Shown one piece after another: positions 36,839 to 45,631 of a stretch of 64,000 bases of DNA. The stretch's first letter is position 1; each line of letters begins with the position of its first letter. A program made the position numbers and the translations under genes. The notes beneath the pieces are model-generated. The model ran no database searches. It had not been told where the DNA came from and was given only the letters and a program-made list of their open reading frames with translations. This DNA comes from Arthrobacter sp. KBS0702 (lineage in GTDB: Bacteria > Actinomycetota > Actinomycetes > Actinomycetales > Micrococcaceae). The stretch is taken from NCBI RefSeq assembly GCF_005937985.2, contig NZ_CP042172.1, positions 1,798,001 to 1,862,000 of the forward strand, read 5' to 3'.

Positions 36839-37675
36839 ATGGCAGTAACCATGAGCCGCCGATCGAACCCTGAGGGCCGGATGGCCCTGCTGGACCACCT
36901 CAAGGAGCTGCGGAACCGGCTGTTTAAGTCGGCCATCGCCGTCGTCCTTGGGACCGTCGTCGGCTTCCTCGTCTACCAGCCCATGCTGGCGGCGCTGATC
37001 AAACCAATCCGCGACCTGAACGAACATGAGGGCCGCCAGGCCTCGTTGAACTTCGACGGCGTGGCGAGCTCCTTCGACCTGATGATCCAGGTGTCCGTCT
37101 TCCTGGGCCTGATCGTCGCGAGTCCGGTGTGGCTCTACCAGCTCTGGGCCTTTATTGTGCCGGGGTTGCACAAGAAGGAACGGCGGCTGGCGCTGTCCTT
37201 CGTAGCGGCCGCCGTGCCGCTGTTCGTCGGCGGCGTGCTGCTGGCCTGGCTGGTGTTGCCGAACGCCGTGCGCGTGCTGACCGACTTCACCCCCTCCGGC
37301 GGCTCGAACTTCATCAGCGCCCAGGTGTACCTGTCCTTTGTCCTACGCCTGCTGCTGGCGTTCGGCATCGCATTCCTGCTGCCGGTGGTGCTGTTCGGGC
37401 TGAACCTGGCGGGACTTATCAAGGGCCGTCAGCTGGTCAAGAGCTGGCGGATCACCGTGTTCCTCGTCTGCCTCTTCTCCGCCATGGCCGCCCCCGGCGC
37501 GGACGCGATGAGCATGTTCTACCTTGCCGTGCCCATGCTGGTGCTCTTCTTCACTGCTATCGGACTGTGCCTGCTCAACGACCGCCGGCGGGACAAACGC
37601 GCCGCCAGGGTGGCCGCGGAAACCGAAGCCACCGCCGACCAGGCGACTCCAAGCTCCGAGCTGGAGAATCTCTAG
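36839..37675 (+). CDS. tatC: twin-arginine translocase subunit TatC
   Basis: Protein of 278 aa with six membrane helices. N-terminal EGRMALLDHLKELRNRLFKS is the signature cytoplasmic segment that binds Tat signal peptides, and the region FSAMAAPGADAMSMF is the conserved end of the family. It recognises twin-arginine precursors and assembles TatA around them. Confidence 0.95.
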   Translation: MAVTMSRRSNPEGRMALLDHLKELRNRLFKSAIAVVLGTVVGFLVYQPMLAALIKPIRDLNEHEGRQASLNFDGVASSFDLMIQVSVFLGLIVASPVWLYQLWAFIVPGLHKKERRLALSFVAAAVPLFVGGVLLAWLVLPNAVRVLTDFTPSGGSNFISAQVYLSFVLRLLLAFGIAFLLPVVLFGLNLAGLIKGRQLVKSWRITVFLVCLFSAMAAPGADAMSMFYLAVPMLVLFFTAIGLCLLNDRRRDKRAARVAAETEATADQATPSSELENL

Positions 37676-37687
37676 CCGTTGGCGCAC

Positions 37688-37693
37688 TAGGCT
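37688..37693 (+). promoter_or_regulatory. -10 element of a leaderless helicase transcript
   Basis: TAGGCT ends 6 nt before the ATG of the helicase gene and lies after the tatC stop. Confidence 0.5.
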
Positions 37694-37699
37694 GGAAGC

Positions 37700-40597
37700 A
37701 TGTCCTCACTACCCGGGCCGGAGTCGCCGTCCGAGCGCTACCGTGCCAGCGCCGAGCGGGCCGCAGAAGCCAAGACCTACCTGGGCGGATTTACCCGCTC
37801 GCTCGCGTTCGACCTTGATCCTTTCCAGCGCGAGGCGTGCCTGTCCCTGCAGGCAGGCCGCGGCGTGCTGGTGGCGGCCCCGACCGGGGCCGGCAAGACG
37901 ATCGTGGGGGAGTTCGCCATCTACCTGGCGCTCCAGCGCGGGCTGAAGGCCTTCTACACGACGCCGATCAAGGCGCTGAGCAACCAGAAGTACACCGAAC
38001 TCGCGGACAAGTACGGCGCCGCCCAGGTGGGCCTGCTGACCGGTGACACCAGCATTAACGGCGAGGCACCCGTGGTGGTGATGACCACCGAAGTGCTCCG
38101 CAACATGCTCTACGCGGATTCGGCGACCCTGGACGACCTCGGCTTCGTCGTGATGGACGAGGTCCATTACCTCGCCGACCGCTTCCGCGGCGCCGTGTGG
38201 GAAGAGGTCATCATCCACCTGCCCAGCGAGGTGCAGGTGGCCTCGCTCAGCGCCACAGTCTCCAACGCGGAGGAATTTGGTGCCTGGCTGGACACCGTCC
38301 GCGGCCAGACCGACGTGATCGTCTCCGAGCACCGTCCCGTCCCGCTCTGGCAGCACGTTATGGTGGGCCGCAAGATCGTGGACCTGTTTGCCGGTGACAC
38401 CAGCTTCGACGAGATCGCCCCCGCGGGCGAGACCGCCGTGTCCGCCACCGCGGAAACCGCCGGCAGCGGTGTCATCACCGAACGTGCCGGCTTCGAGGTC
38501 AACCCGGAACTGCTGTCAATGGCGCGTGCCGAGAGCCAGATGAACGTCCGCGGGCGCTTCGGCCACGGCGGCCGCAACCAGCGCCAGCGGAATCAGCGCA
38601 GCCAGCGTGCCCAGGCCCCGCAGGGCACACGCAGCCCGGTCCGGAAGGCCAGCCGCCCGCAGGTCATCGCCAGCCTGGACCGGATGGACCTGCTGCCGGC
38701 GATCACCTTTATTTTCTCGCGCGCCGGCTGCGATGCCGCCGTGGCACAGTGTGTCTCCGCGGGATTGTGGCTGACCACCGAGCAGGAGCAGCTCATCATC
38801 GCCCGGCGCGTCGACGAGGCAGCGCAGGACATCCCCTCCGACGACCTGGACGTGCTCGGTTTCTGGAGCTGGCGGGACGGACTGCTCCGCGGCCTCGCCG
38901 CGCACCACGCCGGCATGCTGCCCACGTTCAAGGAAGTGGTGGAAAAACTGTTCGTCGACGGCCTCGTCAAGGCCGTGTTCGCCACCGAAACCCTCGCCCT
39001 GGGTGTGAACATGCCGGCGCGCTGCGTGGTTCTGGAGAAGCTGGACAAGTTCAACGGCGAGGCGCACGTCAACATTACGGCGGGGGAGTACACCCAGCTG
39101 ACCGGCCGGGCCGGGCGCCGCGGGATCGACGTCGAGGGCCACGCCGTCGTGCTGTGGCAGCCGGGGACCGATCCGGCGGCCGTCGCCGGCCTCGCCTCCC
39201 GGCGGACCTACCCGCTGAACTCCAGCTTCCGGCCCACCTACAACATGTCGATCAACCTCGTGGCACAATTCGGCCGGCCGCGCGCCCGCGAGATCCTGGA
39301 GTCCTCCTTCGCCCAGTTCCAGGCGGACCGCTCGGTCGTCGGCTTGGCCAAGCAGGTGCGCAGCCGGGAGGAATCACTCGCCGGCTTCAGCAAGTCGATG
39401 AGCTGCCATCTGGGCGACTTCACCGAATACGCCAGGTTGCGCCGGGCGTTGTCCGATGCGGAGAACAACGCCGCGAAGGGCACCTCGAGGGCCCGCAAGT
39501 CGCTGACCGAGGACTCGCTGAGCCGGCTGCTGCCCGGCGACGTCGTTGACGTACCCTCGGGCCGGGCGCCCGGCCTCGCCGTCGTGCTGAGTTCGGACCA
39601 CCACTCGCGCGAACCGCGCCCCGCGGTGATGACCATGGACAACCAGCTGCGCCGGATCGGCCTGCACGACGTCGAAGGTCCGCTCGCGCCGATCACCCGG
39701 GTCCGGATCCCCAAGTCGTTCAATGCAAAGGTGCCGAAGTCCCGGCGCGACCTGGCCTCCTCGGTCCGCAACGCCATCCGGGAGAGCCGCCCGCCGGCAC
39801 CGCCGAACCGCAACGAGGACTTCGGCCGTGCTGCCGCGCTCCCAAACATGGAGAAGAAGATCGCGGATTTGCGCCGCGAACTCCGGGCCCACCCCTGTCA
39901 CGGCTGCAGCGAACGCGAGGACCACGCCCGATGGTCCGAGCGTTGGTGGAAACTCCGCCAGGAGACCGACGGCCTGATCCGCCAGATCCAGGGCCGCACC
40001 AACACCATCGCCAAGACGTTTGACCGGGTCTGCGGGGTCCTGTCCAGCTACGGCTACCTCGAGACCTCGGACGCGGGGACCCTCTCGATCAGCCCGGACG
40101 GCCAGCGGCTCCGACGGATCTATGGTGAAAAGGACCTGCTGATTTCGCAGTCCCTGCGGATGGGGGCCTTCAGCGACCTCGACGCCGCCGAGATCGCTGC
40201 ACTGGCGAGCGTCCTGGTTTACCAGGCCAAGCGGGAGGACCGCGGCCTGCGGCCCAAGATGCCGAGCGTCTCGCTGGAGTCCGCCGTCGACACCGTGGTG
40301 CGCGAGTGGTCCGCCCTGGAAGACGTGGAGGAGGCCAACAAGCTGCCCCTCACCGGGGAGCCCGAACTGGGCCTGGTCTGGCCTATCTTCAAGTGGGCCA
40401 AGGGCCGCCACCTCCAGGAGGTGCTCAGCGGCACGGACCTGGCCGCCGGCGACTTCGTCCGCTGGGTCAAGCAGGTCATCGACCTGCTGGACCAGCTCGC
40501 CAAGATTCCCGGCCTCGACCCGCGTGTTGCCCGGCTTTGCGCCGACGCGATCACGCTGGTCAAGCGTGGCGTCGTCGCCTACTCGGCCGTCGCGTGA
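37700..40597 (+). CDS. helY: HelY-type Ski2-like DEAD/DEAH-box helicase
   Basis: Protein of 965 aa of the Ski2/Mtr4-like family. Walker A APTGAGKT (60-67), DEVHYL (near 153), SATVSN, a helicase C-terminal half ending in QLTGRAGRRG, and a C-terminal DSHCT domain. Residues 290-320 carry a low-complexity Arg/Gln-rich insert. HelY is thought to be an RNA helicase, but its precise role is unproven. The gene closes the pafBC-tatAC block as in Mycobacterium. Confidence 0.9.
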   Translation: MSSLPGPESPSERYRASAERAAEAKTYLGGFTRSLAFDLDPFQREACLSLQAGRGVLVAAPTGAGKTIVGEFAIYLALQRGLKAFYTTPIKALSNQKYTELADKYGAAQVGLLTGDTSINGEAPVVVMTTEVLRNMLYADSATLDDLGFVVMDEVHYLADRFRGAVWEEVIIHLPSEVQVASLSATVSNAEEFGAWLDTVRGQTDVIVSEHRPVPLWQHVMVGRKIVDLFAGDTSFDEIAPAGETAVSATAETAGSGVITERAGFEVNPELLSMARAESQMNVRGRFGHGGRNQRQRNQRSQRAQAPQGTRSPVRKASRPQVIASLDRMDLLPAITFIFSRAGCDAAVAQCVSAGLWLTTEQEQLIIARRVDEAAQDIPSDDLDVLGFWSWRDGLLRGLAAHHAGMLPTFKEVVEKLFVDGLVKAVFATETLALGVNMPARCVVLEKLDKFNGEAHVNITAGEYTQLTGRAGRRGIDVEGHAVVLWQPGTDPAAVAGLASRRTYPLNSSFRPTYNMSINLVAQFGRPRAREILESSFAQFQADRSVVGLAKQVRSREESLAGFSKSMSCHLGDFTEYARLRRALSDAENNAAKGTSRARKSLTEDSLSRLLPGDVVDVPSGRAPGLAVVLSSDHHSREPRPAVMTMDNQLRRIGLHDVEGPLAPITRVRIPKSFNAKVPKSRRDLASSVRNAIRESRPPAPPNRNEDFGRAAALPNMEKKIADLRRELRAHPCHGCSEREDHARWSERWWKLRQETDGLIRQIQGRTNTIAKTFDRVCGVLSSYGYLETSDAGTLSISPDGQRLRRIYGEKDLLISQSLRMGAFSDLDAAEIAALASVLVYQAKREDRGLRPKMPSVSLESAVDTVVREWSALEDVEEANKLPLTGEPELGLVWPIFKWAKGRHLQEVLSGTDLAAGDFVRWVKQVIDLLDQLAKIPGLDPRVARLCADAITLVKRGVVAYSAVA

Positions 40598-40687
40598 GCC
40601 TGCCCTAGCGGCAGCGACCCGTGCTGCCCGCCCATTCTTCACCCTGCCGGCCTGCCGCCGGCGCCCAGCAACAAGGAGATCCGCACC

Positions 40688-42370
40688 ATGACCGCTTCAC
40701 CGTCCGAGGCACCCGAGTCACCTAAAGCGCAGCGCAAGGTGACGCTGTACCGCAACGGCTCCGTCTACACCGCTGCGGACCCCTTCGCGACGGCCATGCT
40801 GGTCGACGGCGACACCGTGGCCTGGGTCGGCTCCGAACAGGCAGCCACGTCCATCCCCGACTCCTCCATGGAGGTCATTGACCTGCAGGGCGGCCTCCTC
40901 GCTCCCGGCTTCGTCGACTCGCACGTCCACCTGACGGAAACCGGAATCGCCTTGGACTCACTGCAGCTCGGCGGTGTGCGTTCCGCCGCCGAGCTGCTCG
41001 ACGCCGTCGCCCGCTCCGGTTCCGCAGCGGGCGGCCCGGTGCTGGGGCACGGCTGGGACGAGACGCTCTGGGCCGACCCTACCCTGCCGAGCCGGGAAGA
41101 ACTGGACCGGGCCGCCGGCGGCCGGCCGGTGTACCTCTCCCGAGTGGACGTGCATTCGGCCCTGGTGTCCGCGTCGCTGGCGGCCGCGTCCGGGCTCGTG
41201 GGACTCGATGGCTATTCCGACGGCGACTCCGACGGGCAGGTCAAGCGGGCCGCCCACACCGCCGCGCGGCTCGCCGCGCGGAAACTCCCGGCGGACGCCC
41301 TGCGCGGCTACCAGCAGGCTGCCCTGGCCGAGGCGGCCGCCAACGGGTACGTGGCGCTGGCCGAAATGGCGGCCCCGCACATCGGGAGCATCGAGGACCT
41401 GCAACTCGCGGCTGGCTGGAACGACGGCGGCCGCGCCGGCGAAGCCGTCCCGGAGATCCTGCCGTACTGGGGCCAGCTGGCCGGCTCCGCGGAGCATGCC
41501 CAGTCCATCCTCGACAGCCTGGGCGTCCCGGTGCTGGGCCTGGCCGGGGACCTGAACATGGACGGCTCGATCGGTTCGCGCACGGCCGCGCTGCGCAGCG
41601 ACTACAGCGACGCGGCGGGGGAGCGGGGCAGCCAGTACCTCTCCGCCGACGAAGCAGCGGCACACATTGCGGCCTGCTCGGTTCTGGGCATCCAGGCCGG
41701 GTTCCATGTGATTGGCGACGCCGGGCTCGACGCCGCCCTGGAGGCCCTGGACCGCGCCGCCGCCGACGTCGGCGAACAGCGCGTCCGCGCAGCCGGTCAC
41801 CGCCTGGAACACGTCGAAATCGCCGACCCCGAGGCCATCTCCCGGCTGGCTAAGTACTCGGTGACGGTCAGCGCCCAGCCCGCCTTCGACGCCCTCTGGG
41901 GCGGGCAGGGGAGCCTGTACGCCCAGCGTCTCGGCTCCCGGCACGCAGCCATGAACCCCTTCGGCTCCTTCTACTCCGCCGGCGTTCCGGTCTGCTTCGG
42001 CAGCGACAGCCCGGTCACCCCGCTGCGGCCCTGGTCGAGCGTGCGCGCCTGCCTGGAACACCACAACGCCGACGAGCGGATCTCCGCCCGGGCCGCCTTC
42101 CTGGGCCACACCAGGGCAGGCTGGCGTGCCGCCCGCTACCGGAACCCGATGGCGGGCCAGCTGGTTCCCGGCGCTCCGGCCAGCTTCGCGGTCTGGGAAG
42201 TCGAAGAGCTCATGGTCCAGGTGGCCGACGGCAGGGTCCAGTCCTGGAGCACGGACCCGCGCGCCCGGACACCACTGCTGCCGGCCCTGGACACCGGCAA
42301 CGATCCGGTCTGCCTGCAGACGGTGCGGGACGGCGTCGAACTCTTCTCCGCCGGCTCGCTCGGAAGCTAG
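40688..42370 (+). CDS. amidohydrolase family protein (Amidohydro_3)
   Basis: Protein of 560 aa. The metal motif HVHLTETG (near residue 79) begins the amidohydrolase barrel, and the later FHVIGDAGLDAALEA, HRLEHVEIADPEA and FGSDSPVTPL supply further ligands. This is the YtcJ-like subfamily with unknown substrates, often annotated as hydrolases of amides or cyclic ureas. A strong AAGGAG site precedes the ATG. No functional link with neighbours is apparent. Confidence 0.82.
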   Translation: MTASPSEAPESPKAQRKVTLYRNGSVYTAADPFATAMLVDGDTVAWVGSEQAATSIPDSSMEVIDLQGGLLAPGFVDSHVHLTETGIALDSLQLGGVRSAAELLDAVARSGSAAGGPVLGHGWDETLWADPTLPSREELDRAAGGRPVYLSRVDVHSALVSASLAAASGLVGLDGYSDGDSDGQVKRAAHTAARLAARKLPADALRGYQQAALAEAAANGYVALAEMAAPHIGSIEDLQLAAGWNDGGRAGEAVPEILPYWGQLAGSAEHAQSILDSLGVPVLGLAGDLNMDGSIGSRTAALRSDYSDAAGERGSQYLSADEAAAHIAACSVLGIQAGFHVIGDAGLDAALEALDRAAADVGEQRVRAAGHRLEHVEIADPEAISRLAKYSVTVSAQPAFDALWGGQGSLYAQRLGSRHAAMNPFGSFYSAGVPVCFGSDSPVTPLRPWSSVRACLEHHNADERISARAAFLGHTRAGWRAARYRNPMAGQLVPGAPASFAVWEVEELMVQVADGRVQSWSTDPRARTPLLPALDTGNDPVCLQTVRDGVELFSAGSLGS

Positions 42371-42401
42371 CGTCCCGCCGGGCGGCGGCCGGCTGACTGA
42401 C

Positions 42402-42407
42402 TATAAT
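42402..42407 (+). promoter_or_regulatory. consensus -10 (TATAAT) upstream of the mannosyltransferase gene
   Basis: TATAAT is perfect and gives a 70-nt leader to the GTG at 42485. A GTG at 42416 is in frame and 8 nt downstream, so a leaderless longer protein is an alternative. Confidence 0.55.
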
Positions 42408-42484
42408 GGGGAGCTGTGCCTGTCGTCGGCTTACCGCCGGCTGCCCCGGCCCCTCGACCGCTCCCTTCAAGGAAAGGCCTCGCT

Positions 42485-43222
42485 GTGCGTGTCCTCACGA
42501 TCATCCCGACCTACAACGAGCTGGAATCGTTGCCCAAGACCCTTGGGCGCCTTCGCACCGCCGTGCCGGCCTCCGACGTCCTGGTGGTTGACGACAACAG
42601 CCCCGACGGCACGGGCCAGCTGGCCGACCGCATCGCCGCCGAGGACGGCCAGGTCCACGTCCTGCACCGGGAGGGCAAGGCCGGACTCGGAGCGGCCTAC
42701 ATCGCCGGTTTCAAGTGGGGCCTGGACGCCGGCTACGACATCCTCGTCGAGATGGATGCCGACGGCTCGCACAAGCCGGAGCAGCTGCCACAGCTGATCG
42801 AAGCAGTCGAGCAGGGCGCAGACCTCGCCATGGGGTCCCGCTGGGTCCCGGGCGGCAGCGTGGTGAACTGGCCGCTGTACCGCCAGGCCATTTCCCGCGT
42901 CGGCAGCACCTACGCGCGCATCATGCTGGGCGTCAAGATCAAGGACGTCACGGGCGGCTTCCGTGCCTTCCGCCGGACCACGCTCGAAAAGCTCAATCTC
43001 GATTCGGTGGACTCGGTCGGCTACGGCTTCCAGGTGGACCTCGCCTGGCGCGTGGCCAAGCTGGGCCTGAACATCGTGGAACGGCCCATCACCTTCGTTG
43101 AGCGCGAGCTGGGCGCCTCGAAGATGAGCGGCAACATCGTGGTCGAGGCCATGATCAACGTCACCAAGTGGGGCCTCACCGCCCGCTGGAACACCCTGAG
43201 CCGCAAGCTGGGGCGCAAGTAG
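42485..43222 (+). CDS. ppm1: polyprenol monophosphomannose synthase
   Basis: Protein of 245 aa of the GT2 DPM1 type: IIPTYNELESLP, DDNSPDGTG and the DxD-containing EMDADGSH, then the conserved GSRWVPGG and TGGFRAFRR. It transfers mannose from GDP-mannose to polyprenyl phosphate for lipoglycan or protein mannosylation. There is no acyltransferase fusion as in some Ppm1 proteins. Start GTG 42485 has an AAGGAAAGG site 7 nt upstream; 23 more codons are possible from 42416. Confidence 0.88.
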   Translation: MRVLTIIPTYNELESLPKTLGRLRTAVPASDVLVVDDNSPDGTGQLADRIAAEDGQVHVLHREGKAGLGAAYIAGFKWGLDAGYDILVEMDADGSHKPEQLPQLIEAVEQGADLAMGSRWVPGGSVVNWPLYRQAISRVGSTYARIMLGVKIKDVTGGFRAFRRTTLEKLNLDSVDSVGYGFQVDLAWRVAKLGLNIVERPITFVERELGASKMSGNIVVEAMINVTKWGLTARWNTLSRKLGRK

Positions 43223-43236
43223 CGCCTCCCGCACAG

Positions 43237-43283
43237 AAAAGGCCGGGCCTGCACCTCCATGAGGTGCAGGCCCGGCCTTTTTT
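43237..43283. terminator. strong bidirectional terminator
   Basis: A perfect 21-nt inverted repeat (AAAAGGCCGGGCCTGCACCT and its complement) with a 3-nt loop, ending in TTTTTT on the + strand and T-rich on the minus strand. It separates the mannosyltransferase gene from the convergent rbpA. Confidence 0.95.
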
Positions 43284-43300
43284 GCTGAGCGGCTAGCTGG

Positions 43301-43648
43301 CTACGCCGAGCGGCGTTCACCGCGGCGTTCACGCAGAATGGTGAGCCGGTCTTCGAGGATCTGCTCCAGCTCCGGCAGGGAGCGGCGTTCCAGCAGCATG
43401 TCCCAGTGCGTGCGGACGGCCTTCTCGTTGCTGTTCACGGGGCGTTCGCCGTCGACCAGGAGGGCTTCCTTGCCGGTCTTCGAAACCCAGACCGGAGGGA
43501 TCTCTGCTTCGGAGGAGAAGGTCACGAACACCTGCTCGCCGTCCTCGCAGCGGTACTCAACACGCTGGCGCGGAGCCGGCTCGACGCCGGATTCGGTCTC
43601 CATGCTCTGTGCGCCAAGGCGCATACCCCGCAGGCTGCGATCGCTCAT
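43301..43648 (-). CDS. rbpA: RNA polymerase-binding protein RbpA
   Basis: Protein of 115 aa. The core beta domain RVEYRCEDGEQVFVTF..EAEIPPVWVSKTG and the C-terminal sigma-interacting helices (HWDMLLERRSLPELEQILEDRL) match RbpA, which binds sigma factor and stabilises the open complex in actinobacteria. A GGAAC-N18-GTT promoter (43778-43803) suggests SigR-type stress control, with a leader of about 120 nt. Confidence 0.93.
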   Translation of the reverse strand: MSDRSLRGMRLGAQSMETESGVEPAPRQRVEYRCEDGEQVFVTFSSEAEIPPVWVSKTGKEALLVDGERPVNSNEKAVRTHWDMLLERRSLPELEQILEDRLTILRERRGERRSA

Positions 43649-43777
43649 CTTTTCTCCCTTATGGTCGGTTCGCAGGGCCGGGCCCTGCGCTAGCCGGCGG
43701 CCACCAGGACCACGCCGGACTACTTGTTGCATGCGATTTTCTACGGCGTACCCACTATAGAAATCGTCAGTAGGTAT

Positions 43778-43803
43778 AACGCGCCGCGAAGCGTAAATGT
43801 TCC
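43778..43803 (-). promoter_or_regulatory. SigR/SigH-type promoter of rbpA
   Basis: On the minus strand GGAAC, exactly 18 nt, then GTT matches the thiol-stress ECF sigma consensus GGAAT-N18-GTT with one change. In Streptomyces coelicolor rbpA is a known SigR target. A TATAGT sequence at 43754-43759 could be a second, housekeeping -10. Confidence 0.65.
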
Positions 43804-43931
43804 GGCAGGTTGAACCTTCCGGACAAATACTCAAGTATACGCGGGTGCGGCACCGCAGGTAAAGCTGGCGAACGAGGGGAGGCACCCGCCGGAACGGGTG
43901 CCTCCTGGTTCCTCGGGCTGTGCCGCGTGCC

Positions 43932-44909
43932 TCAGGCCCCCGGCGTAACGGCCGGCGTTGTCGCCACTGCTGGCGGTGGCGAGGCCGGCGATGAGCCCGC
44001 CGCACTGCCGGGCGCGCCGTCCGAGCGCGGGTCCGGGTTGGTGCCGCCCAGGACGTTGCCTATGCCCTTGAGCGCCTCGCCCACCTCGCTGGGGATGATC
44101 CACAGCTTGTTGGAGCTGCCCTCGGCAAGCTTCGGCAGCGTCTGCAGGTACTGGTAGGCCAGCAGCTTCTGGTCGGGGTTGCCCTTGTGGATGGCGTCGA
44201 AGACCTTCTGGATGGCCTGTGCCTCGCCGTCGGCCCGCAGGATTGCCGCCTGGGCGTCACCCTCGGCCTTCAGGATCGAGGACTGCCGCTGGCCCTCGGC
44301 GGTGAGGATGGCGGACTGCTTGGTGCCTTCGGCGGTCAGAATGGCGGCGCGGCGGTCACGCTCGGCGCGCATCTGCTTCTCCATCGAGTCCTGGATGGAG
44401 TGGGGTGGGTCAATCGCCTTGAGCTCCACCCGGGAGACCCGGATGCCCCAGCGGCCGGTGGCTTCGTCCAGCACGCCGCGGAGCTGGCCATTGATCTGGT
44501 CACGCGAAGTCAGGGCTTCTTCGAGGTTCAAACCGCCGACAACGTTACGGAGCGTCGTGGTCGTGAGCTGTTCGACTGCCTGGATGTAGTTGGCAATCTC
44601 ATACGTGGCCGCCCGCGCGTCGGTGACCTGGAAGTAGACCACGGTATCGATCGAGACCACCAGGTTGTCCTCGGTGATCACCGGTTGCGGCGGGAAGGAG
44701 ACCACCTGTTCGCGCAGGTCGAGGAGGGGCAGCAGCCGGTCAACGAAGGGGATCAGGATAGTCAGGCCCGGGTTCAGCGTCCGCTGGTACTTGCCGAGGC
44801 GTTCCACGACGCCGGCGCGGGCCTGCGGCACGATCCGCACCGAGCGCACCAGAACGATTATTACGAACGCAACGAGTACCAGCAGCACTATTGCGACTGC
44901 GATATCCAT
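43932..44909 (-). CDS. SPFH/Band-7 domain protein (QmcA/slipin-like)
   Basis: Protein of 325 aa with one N-terminal membrane helix, the SPFH domain (VVERLGKYQRTLNPGL..PFVDR) and a long helical region containing four imperfect ~12-residue repeats (AILTAEG / SILKAEG / AILRADG). The C-terminus is low-complexity. Such proteins form membrane-bound assemblies linked with proteases and NfeD partners. The NfeD gene lies just upstream on the same strand, giving the usual pairing. Confidence 0.88.
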   Translation of the reverse strand: MDIAVAIVLLVLVAFVIIVLVRSVRIVPQARAGVVERLGKYQRTLNPGLTILIPFVDRLLPLLDLREQVVSFPPQPVITEDNLVVSIDTVVYFQVTDARAATYEIANYIQAVEQLTTTTLRNVVGGLNLEEALTSRDQINGQLRGVLDEATGRWGIRVSRVELKAIDPPHSIQDSMEKQMRAERDRRAAILTAEGTKQSAILTAEGQRQSSILKAEGDAQAAILRADGEAQAIQKVFDAIHKGNPDQKLLAYQYLQTLPKLAEGSSNKLWIIPSEVGEALKGIGNVLGGTNPDPRSDGAPGSAAGSSPASPPPAVATTPAVTPGA

Positions 44910-45027
44910 ACATCACCTTTTCCCCAGATATGTGGTTTTGTTTGTGCGGCGGTTCGGCTGCCGCGGATCCTGCTGCCGGTGGCGGCTCCAGGAAGACTGT
45001 GAGAACTGAATCGGACCCGGAGGGTCG

Positions 45028-45504
45028 TTACTGCGCCGCCGGATCCTGCGCGGCCGGATCCTGCTCCGGAACGACGACGGCGGTGGCACCGTCGATGGCC
45101 CTGACGACGGCATGCTGCCCGGGTGCGAGTTCCCCGGTCTCCATGCGGGCGCTCCAGACGTCCCCCCCGATCTTGACCCGGCCCCCAAGGGCGCTCACAG
45201 GCTCGACGACGAGGGCGGATTCACCGATCAGGCGTTCGACGTTACTGCGCTGGTCGGCCGGGCTGCTGCGCAGGTGCTTCAGGGCCACGGGCCGCACGAA
45301 GCCGATCATCAGCAGGGATACGACACTGAAGATGACGATCTGAAGCCAAAGGTCGGCTCCCGCGAACGCGGCAGCCAGCCCGGCCAGGGCGCCGCCGCCG
45401 AGCATGATGAAGAAGAGGTCGAGGGTGAGCATCTCCACCACCGCGAACACCAGAAAAATCGTGAGCCACAACGCCCACCAGTTTTCGGCCAACCATGCAA
45501 ACAT
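45028..45504 (-). CDS. NfeD-family membrane protein
   Basis: Protein of 158 aa: two to three membrane helices (LWLTIFLVFAVVEMLTLDLFF, LQIVIFSVVSLLMIGF) and a C-terminal OB-fold (SALVVEPVSALGGRVKIGGDVWSAR). NfeD proteins partner with SPFH proteins, here encoded 118 nt downstream. The ATG was chosen for its GGGGA site; the frame is open further upstream but overlaps no supported gene start. Confidence 0.85.
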   Translation of the reverse strand: MFAWLAENWWALWLTIFLVFAVVEMLTLDLFFIMLGGGALAGLAAAFAGADLWLQIVIFSVVSLLMIGFVRPVALKHLRSSPADQRSNVERLIGESALVVEPVSALGGRVKIGGDVWSARMETGELAPGQHAVVRAIDGATAVVVPEQDPAAQDPAAQ

Positions 45505-45631
45505 CTTTTCCCCCTTGCCGGTCCGCACGGGCGGCTGCAGGCGCAGGCCTCCGTGACGTGGTTCCATCCTAAGCCGGACGGCAAGGACCGGCACGGGATG
45601 CGGAAGCCAGCTCCCGAACGTGGCCAAGTCG

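Noticed and set aside
44190..44330. Short tandem repeats in the SPFH gene that could suggest a CRISPR or tandem-repeat locus
   Set aside because: They encode the imperfect AILTAEG-type helical repeats common in SPFH proteins; spacing and divergence do not fit CRISPR.
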